DNA of 64,000 nt, from contig NC_081827.1 of NCBI RefSeq assembly GCF_030867095.1, positions 27,280,001 to 27,344,000 on the forward strand, read 5' to 3'. Positions 58,930 through 64,000 of the stretch are shown here, in pieces. Position numbers and translations under genes: made by a program. Within the stretch, counting starts at the first letter, position 1. Every line of letters starts with the position of its first letter. The notes under the pieces were generated by a model, which saw only the letters and a program-made list of their open reading frames with translations, was not told the DNA's origin and did no database searches. Origin of the DNA: Alligator mississippiensis. Taxonomy: Eukaryota > Chordata > Crocodylia > Alligatoridae.

Positions 58930-59045
58930 CACTGATTGGCTTTAGGGTCCTGGCAGCTCCGTCTCTTGCCACTGATTGGCGGAGAGGGCCAGGAGAGTAC
59001 AATAGGCCAATCTGCGACAGAGGGAATGGCTGCCATCTTGGCTTC
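58930..59045. promoter_or_regulatory. Orphan promoter-like cluster: three NF-Y sites and a YY1 site
   Basis: CCACTGATTGGC occurs twice (58929-58940 and 58969-58980). An opposite-strand CCAAT lies in 'aggccaatctgcg' (59004-59016), and GCCATCTTGGC, a YY1-type motif, is at 59032-59042. Spacing between CCAAT boxes is 32-40 bp, in the range used by NF-Y-bound promoters. There is no TATA box and no adjoining coding sequence. It could drive a non-coding RNA or be the promoter part of a decayed LTR. Confidence 0.45.
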
Positions 59046-59559
59046 CCCCTCTAGCAGGCTGCGAGGCTGGGCAGCGAGGTTCAGAGGTCCAAATGACCTC
59101 TCACATGTACACCATAATCCAGAAGAATCAACAGTTGCCAAACCAAACCAATTATACAGGTGTAAATGGGCAATATTTCTCCCTGTCATTAGAACAGATC
59201 CATGATATGCAAGCCAAAATAAAATTCAGGTCGCTCCTCATCAGCAGTGGCCTGGATGTGCTACCAAGAAAACGGTTATTTTTGTCACCAAAATGACCAG
59301 ATGATATTAAAAAAATATCATAAAGAGACCACATTTGAACAACATGGCATATTTACATAGTCAATTTTCAAAGCAAAGCTGCAATTGAGAGGGATACTAT
59401 CAATTGTTTTAGGCCCAAAGTTTGATTTGCCATAAAGTGATTATGCCCAATTGGAAAATGCCACATTCTAAATATTTGTCTAACTACCATTCCAACAAGA
59501 AAGCAGAATGTGGCCCATAATTAACTGCTTTCTTCTCTTTACTTCTGTGAGTAGTCCAA
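59046..59559. other. Intergenic DNA downstream of the promoter-like cluster
   Basis: A short GC-richer stretch at 59046-59100 gives way to AT-rich sequence. No clear splice donor or coding frame was confirmed. Confidence 0.35.
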
Positions 59560-59814
59560 ACTGAACTTGACCAATGGGGAACCAATGGGCACAGGACAAG
59601 AAGTAATTAGTTTAAATTGCAACAAGGGAGATTTAGATTAGCTGTTAGAAAGAACTTTCCGATTATGATGGTGGTTTAGCACTGGAACAGGTTGACTAGA
59701 AACACTGCGGAGTCTCTGTTGCTATGGAAGGTTTTAAGTGTAGATTAGAAAAACATTTGTCTTAAAGAGGTTCACCCCTCTTTAAACTGTCTTGAGCAGG
59801 TGTTTGGGCTACAC
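59560..59814 (+). mobile_element. CR1 3' end, part before a nested hAT
   Basis: 'ttgcaacaagggagatttag', 'cactggaacaggttgac' and 'gaaggttttaagtgtagatt' correspond to the last ORF2 codons of CR1 (HWNRL region) and the start of its 3' UTR. It resumes after the hAT at 60495. Confidence 0.75.
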
Positions 59815-60494
59815 CAGGGGTCAGTAACCTCCAGTATGCATGCCAGAGTATGGCATGTGAGGCCATTTTGCTGGGCACGCTACAGCTGACCTGGCTGCTG
59901 GCCACAGAGCCTGGGCTGCTCGCAGCAGGCAGCAGGGAGGCTGGAAGGCCTGCTGCGAGCAGCCCAGGCTCCATGGCAGGCAGCAGCTACCCAGAACCCA
60001 GGCCAGATGTGGCAAGCAGACAGAAGGCTGCAACTGGTACACTAAGGTCCAGAGCCCCAGGCCAGCTCCCTGGCTGGCAGTAGCTAAATACACACCTTGT
60101 AGTGTATACCAAGAAAAGAGCCTGGGGCAGCACAACTCCGGTCCCTTCCCCACCGTGGACTGAGGCACATGGGCAGCCACTGCCATGGAGCCTGAAGGGC
60201 TCTGGACCCCAGTGCAGCTGTTTTGCAACCTGCTTGCCACCTTTGGTGAGTAGCCTGGCCTCCATAGTGGGCAGCAGGGGCCTGCCTAGAGCCCAGGCTG
60301 CATGTAACAGGCAGCTGCAAGTGGCTGCAGCAGGGTTTGGAGCCCCAGCCTGGCTCATTGCTGGCAACAGCTGCATGTGCACCTTGGGAAGCATGGCAGG
60401 GAAGGGGCTGAAGCTTCCCTGCCATCTACCCCTGGCATGTCAAGTCTAGCTTGCTGGGTTTTTGCCACTCAGCCCAAAAATGTCTCTGCCCCCT
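59815..60494. mobile_element. hAT element, about 680 bp, inside a CR1 tail
   Basis: It starts CAGGGGTCAGTAACCTCCAG and ends 'atgtctctgccccctg'. Flanks GGCTACAC (59807-59814) and GACTAGAT (60495-60502) agree at 5 of 8, so the duplication is worn. Positional evidence is stronger: the CR1 tail reads on across the element. The GC-rich interior has repeated 'gcaggcagc' words, no transposase. Confidence 0.78.
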
Positions 60495-60540
60495 GGACTA
60501 GATGGTCTCTCTTGAGGTCCCTCCCAGTCCTATGTTTCAT
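60495..60540 (+). mobile_element. CR1 3' tail after the nested hAT
   Basis: 'gactagatggtctctcttgaggtccctcccagtcctatgtttcatg' style tail (shown here in parts: 'gactagatggtctc', 'gaggtccctcccagtc', 'ctatgtttcatg') completes the CR1 begun at 59560. Confidence 0.78.
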
Positions 60541-62259
60541 GGGCTTGGACTTATGACCTGTTTACACCACTGTTACCCATCCTAACATGGATATATGTCT
60601 AACCCAACACTGGTGTAGCTTATTAGAATCAGCTGAAGAGTCACTCCAAGGAAATATAGGAGTAAGCCTATACTGACGCAAGTTACATTCGGTGTAGGTC
60701 CTAGGGTAGCTGTTAGTTCAATGCAAAGAAGCCACTACCTTCCCTTCCAAGCAGCAATAAGGTGCAGTAATAGCAACTACTGTAGCAACTGCACAGGTAG
60801 AGCTGGACATCTGTCCATGCCCACTGGCAGATCTAGGATTTTGAAAGGGAGGGTACAGGTGGTGTGTCACATCATCACACATAACAACACATATTTTTCT
60901 TCAGTTAAAGAGACATTGGAAGCTGTACTAGTATGCTAGGGCTCTAGTGCAGAGTTATTCAGTGTAAGATCAAAGCAAAACAAATACAAATTTACTGGAA
61001 TGTGTACTAATTTGCTAGATTATATATTAAGTTTAAAAAGCACAACAAATTATGCAAAAATAGTCAACAGATACTATTTCATTAGTCCTGTAGTCATTAC
61101 AGTTAAGTGTCTTTTATTCAGATTCATAAAACCAAACCTAGCCTTCTTGAGTATCTTGACAGTGCCTCCAATATTTTACTGTCAGTCATTTCTATACTTG
61201 AGTTAATATTATCACACCTGAGCTAAGGTTTTTAGCTAGAAGAAACAATAGTTTGAAAAGCGAAAACATCAAGACCACTGAAAGGGAGAAAGGGTCATTA
61301 ACACCTGTGGAGTGAAAAGAGATTGGCAGGAATCAGGGATGTGCCATGAAGTAAATTGCCTCCCTTGCTGCTGACTGAATAGAAATGCCCCTTGTGTTAA
61401 CACCACTGTTTTCCAGATAATGTTAAGGGATCACTAAAGCACAATTAACCCTTAAATGGACTGTGAAATACAACTGCAGATAACATAGTGTTTTAATATA
61501 AAAGTTTTACTTAAATGCAAACAACCTACTGTTTTACAATTAACGTTTTGGACAATTTAGTGACCTAAAATTAAAGTGTAACTAACTATAAAGCATTAAA
61601 CATGACAAACTACCCTAACAATTCCCTCCTTAGTGGCTAGGTTTACCTATGCCATCACTGCATGGAAGTTAATTTGGTAATGAAATTTTACCCCTGCTGC
61701 TCAAGGCCTGTATGTGCTGCAACCATTAACAGCTTTTTAGGCAGTGAGGGATTATTTTATCCCAGGCTTGCCTGACATTTTGCTTATTGAAGGAGCTTGT
61801 TATGATATAATTCTTGCAGGCACTGAGCTTGATCAAATTTTAGTTTAAAATATAGCTGTTTTTATTTTTTAACACAATAAAATTATGAATACAAGCAACC
61901 ATTTGCACAAAAAGCAAAACAACAATAGGATGTAACATTAGATTTAAAAATTCTATAGTAGTTGGACTTCCTTTAATAAAAGTTTTTCACCAAGAATGCT
62001 GTTTAGTGTTCTGGACCTTTTTAAACACTGTTAGTACTTTTTTTTGTTATGTTTGAGCTGAACCATGGTTTCTTGATTGTATTTTTAATAGATTGGAGTA
62101 CAGTGTGTAGATCAGTGTGAGGCAGAACTTGCTGCAAGAGTGGCAAATTCAATCCTGGCTGCACTGGGGTTATATTCTGATATAGCCATGGTTTAGCTTG
62201 GTTAGACTGAACAGTTTACTGGGGCACAAAATACATAAAATTACAAGCACTTATGGCAA
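60541..62259. other. Intergenic DNA, AT-rich
   Basis: No repeat boundary or RNA gene seen. A 35-codon open stretch at 62092-62196 after an AG dinucleotide was considered and not accepted as an exon. Confidence 0.4.
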
Positions 62260-63080
62260 TCACATTTTACAAACACAGCCAGTTGTTACATCCCTGGATG
62301 TTGGTGTGAGTATTGCCCGCTGCCTGGGCCAAGCATCCTGACTCGTCTGCCACGACTTGATGGAAACATACTTGAAGGAGGGGTTCAGTGGTGTTCCCAT
62401 GCTGTCCCGGAGACAGTAATACTCACGGGGGTTAGTGCCACCGGTCCTGGGGTTCTGCCTCCCCAACACCCCAGTCCACTCATCAGCCATGCAGGCTATC
62501 ATGCCTCCATTCCTAATTACTAGTTCCGGCTCCTTATGGTCTCTCATTGGGCCTTGCCTCATCAGTCTCAGGGGAGAGTGCAGACTTATGGTTTCAGCCT
62601 AGCACTCATCCCTGATTCTTTGCCCTGCTCTGTCCCTCTGCCAGGCCTGGAACAGCCATGCCCTCCGCAGGGTCAAGGGCGGCTGCAACGACCCAGAGCT
62701 CCCAACACAGAGATAGAGCCCTCCGCCGGGTACTTTGCATAGGGAAACATGTTCTGTCTTCCCCACGCTGATCCCATCCTACTCTGGTGGGTCAGCATCG
62801 TGGGGTGCTTGTGCTGGTCGGGATCAACCCCGATGAGCTGGGTGTCTCACCCCACTGGCTTCCCCCATACCTGGCTTCTGCCAGGGTTTTGAAATCTCCC
62901 GCGGCAGTGGGCGCGGCTGATGTCATCAGATGGCCACTGCCCAGCCTGATTGCCAGCGCAACTCTGGTTCACGCAGCTCCCACCCCAGCTCTGGCTCTCT
63001 CCTGGGATCTGTCTTCAGGAGCATCAGGGTCTGTATCCGAAGCCTCTGACCCCTGTGAGCAGCTCCAGCTGCCACACAAT
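62260..63080. other. GC-rich, CpG-bearing block of unknown origin
   Basis: An abrupt change from AT-rich DNA to about 820 bp of GC-rich sequence with CpGs (62360-62470, 62660-62730, 62890-62960) and back. The minus strand holds a 100-codon ATG frame (62260-62562), the plus strand one of 99 codons (62787-63086). Neither shows a domain I recognise. 'gctgatgtcatcagatggcc' (62917-62936) contains a palindromic TGATGTCATCA. It may be a retroelement fragment, though no ends were found. Confidence 0.4.
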
Positions 63081-64000
63081 ACATAATACAACTGAGCTTG
63101 ATTGTTTTTTATACCAAGCAAACTTTTTAATGCTTCAGTGGTGGTCCACATTTTTTTTTAATTTGCCATAGCTACCTAAGCAATGCTACACCATTGCTGA
63201 GCCAAATTTAACGTTGATTTTAACCAATTTTTAAACATAGAGGTCCCAGATTCTGGAAAGAATTACCTTTGCAGGTTTTTGTTTTGTTTTTTTTAAACAA
63301 TGGGTTAATGCAGGTTTTTTTGCACACATTTTGATATGCTGCTGTTATAAACAGCATTTAAATACAAATGAGATTCTTTTTATAGCCTTAAAAACATTTT
63401 ATTAGCCATTTGCTAAAAATACACATACATTATTACCTTTTAATAACTGCCATTTTGGTAAAGAAAAGGAATTTACAACTTTAAACTTTTATATAAATTA
63501 CTGCCCTTTGTTTTAAATATCAAAACAACTTTCCAGTCCCAGCTGAACAAAAATATTCTGGTTTGGGATCCACAGCCAAATTTAATTTTTAGATGGGGTA
63601 TTACCAATGATTTTTTACAATATTTACATGACATTTATATGAATTTAAACTTTTGACAACTTAAATACATTAAACAAACAAACAACCAAATAAGACAAAT
63701 AACACAAAACAGACAAAACATTTTTTGTTCTAATAGTAAAGCCTTCACTTAGGTGAGGAAGATGCTGTTGATTTTATTAATGGTAACAAGGCCTTGTGGT
63801 TTATTAGTTACCTTTGGTACTGGACTGAATTTTACACTATGGTTTCTGCAAAAGAAAACAAACACACACAGACACCTGTCAAGGAAAACTCCTCACAGTG
63901 AAATATTATTTATATTTACAGTGCTGATGCATGCAGTGGCAATGTACACATTACTGCAAAACACAAAGACAAAAAAAGGGAGGGGCTTAACCACATTTAG
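63081..64000. other. Intergenic DNA, AT-rich
   Basis: T- and A-rich sequence with a CAAA run at 63673-63715 and CA repeats at 63862-63872. Nothing recognised. Confidence 0.45.

Noticed and set aside
62092..62196. 35-codon open stretch after 'tttttaatag', exon-like
   Set aside because: Short enough to occur by chance. The pyrimidine tract is weak, there is an in-frame stop at the end and no donor or partner exon.

Overview
This window reads as vertebrate nuclear DNA, most likely from a crocodilian. It holds one intact, recognisable protein gene in a large, AT-rich, repeat-filled intergenic stretch. The commonest repeats are CR1 LINEs with the sauropsid 3' end (a 'tgaccctaacatctatg'-type tail with short ATCTATG repeats). 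There are also several hAT elements with clear 8-bp target-site duplications (TSDs), Harbinger and mariner-like elements, and solo LTRs. CR1-rich, hAT-rich DNA with few SINEs suits crocodilians or turtles. Crocodilian is an inference from the CR1 3' end, not proven.

The gene is CCDC71L (minus strand, 13818-14441), a single-exon coding sequence inside a CpG island at about 13630-14650. Upstream of it, to the right, lie a GC box, a CRE-like site and a YY1-like motif, then an 80-bp tandem duplication carrying GATA motifs at 14791-14948. Polyadenylation signals are available near 13024 and 12977. In mammals CCDC71L also sits in a large gene-poor interval, between NAMPT and PIK3CG, so the lack of other genes here is expected. 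No exon of another protein gene could be supported.

Layout. 1-4600: mostly unrecognised, with one old repeat at 1.9-2.9 kb. 4633-5587: a CpG-rich solo LTR. 8.4-10.1 kb: an old, long CR1. 13-15 kb: CCDC71L. 15.8-22.5 kb: a cluster of hAT elements and MITEs, four with duplicated targets and one Harbinger MITE. 23.2-25.8 kb: an unusually large solo LTR on the plus strand, itself carrying a CR1 insertion. 28.3-32.1 kb: a nest of a TIR element, a hAT fragment and a second copy of the same large LTR in the opposite orientation, with a 1.4-kb purine-rich minisatellite. 35.4-38.4 kb: two hAT elements and an LTR inside a SINE. 41.5-46 kb: a Harbinger transposase relic, a non-CR1 reverse transcriptase relic and another LTR. 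46.7-55.7 kb: three long CR1 copies, two broken by nested insertions. 55.7-64 kb: more hAT-into-CR1 nesting, an orphan promoter-like cluster at 58.9-59.05 kb and a GC-rich block of unknown origin at 62.26-63.08 kb.

The window holds no operon-like gene cooperation, no CRISPR array, and no gene system I would call new. Its most informative content is the order of transposon insertions and a few possible regulatory signals around CCDC71L and at 59 kb.
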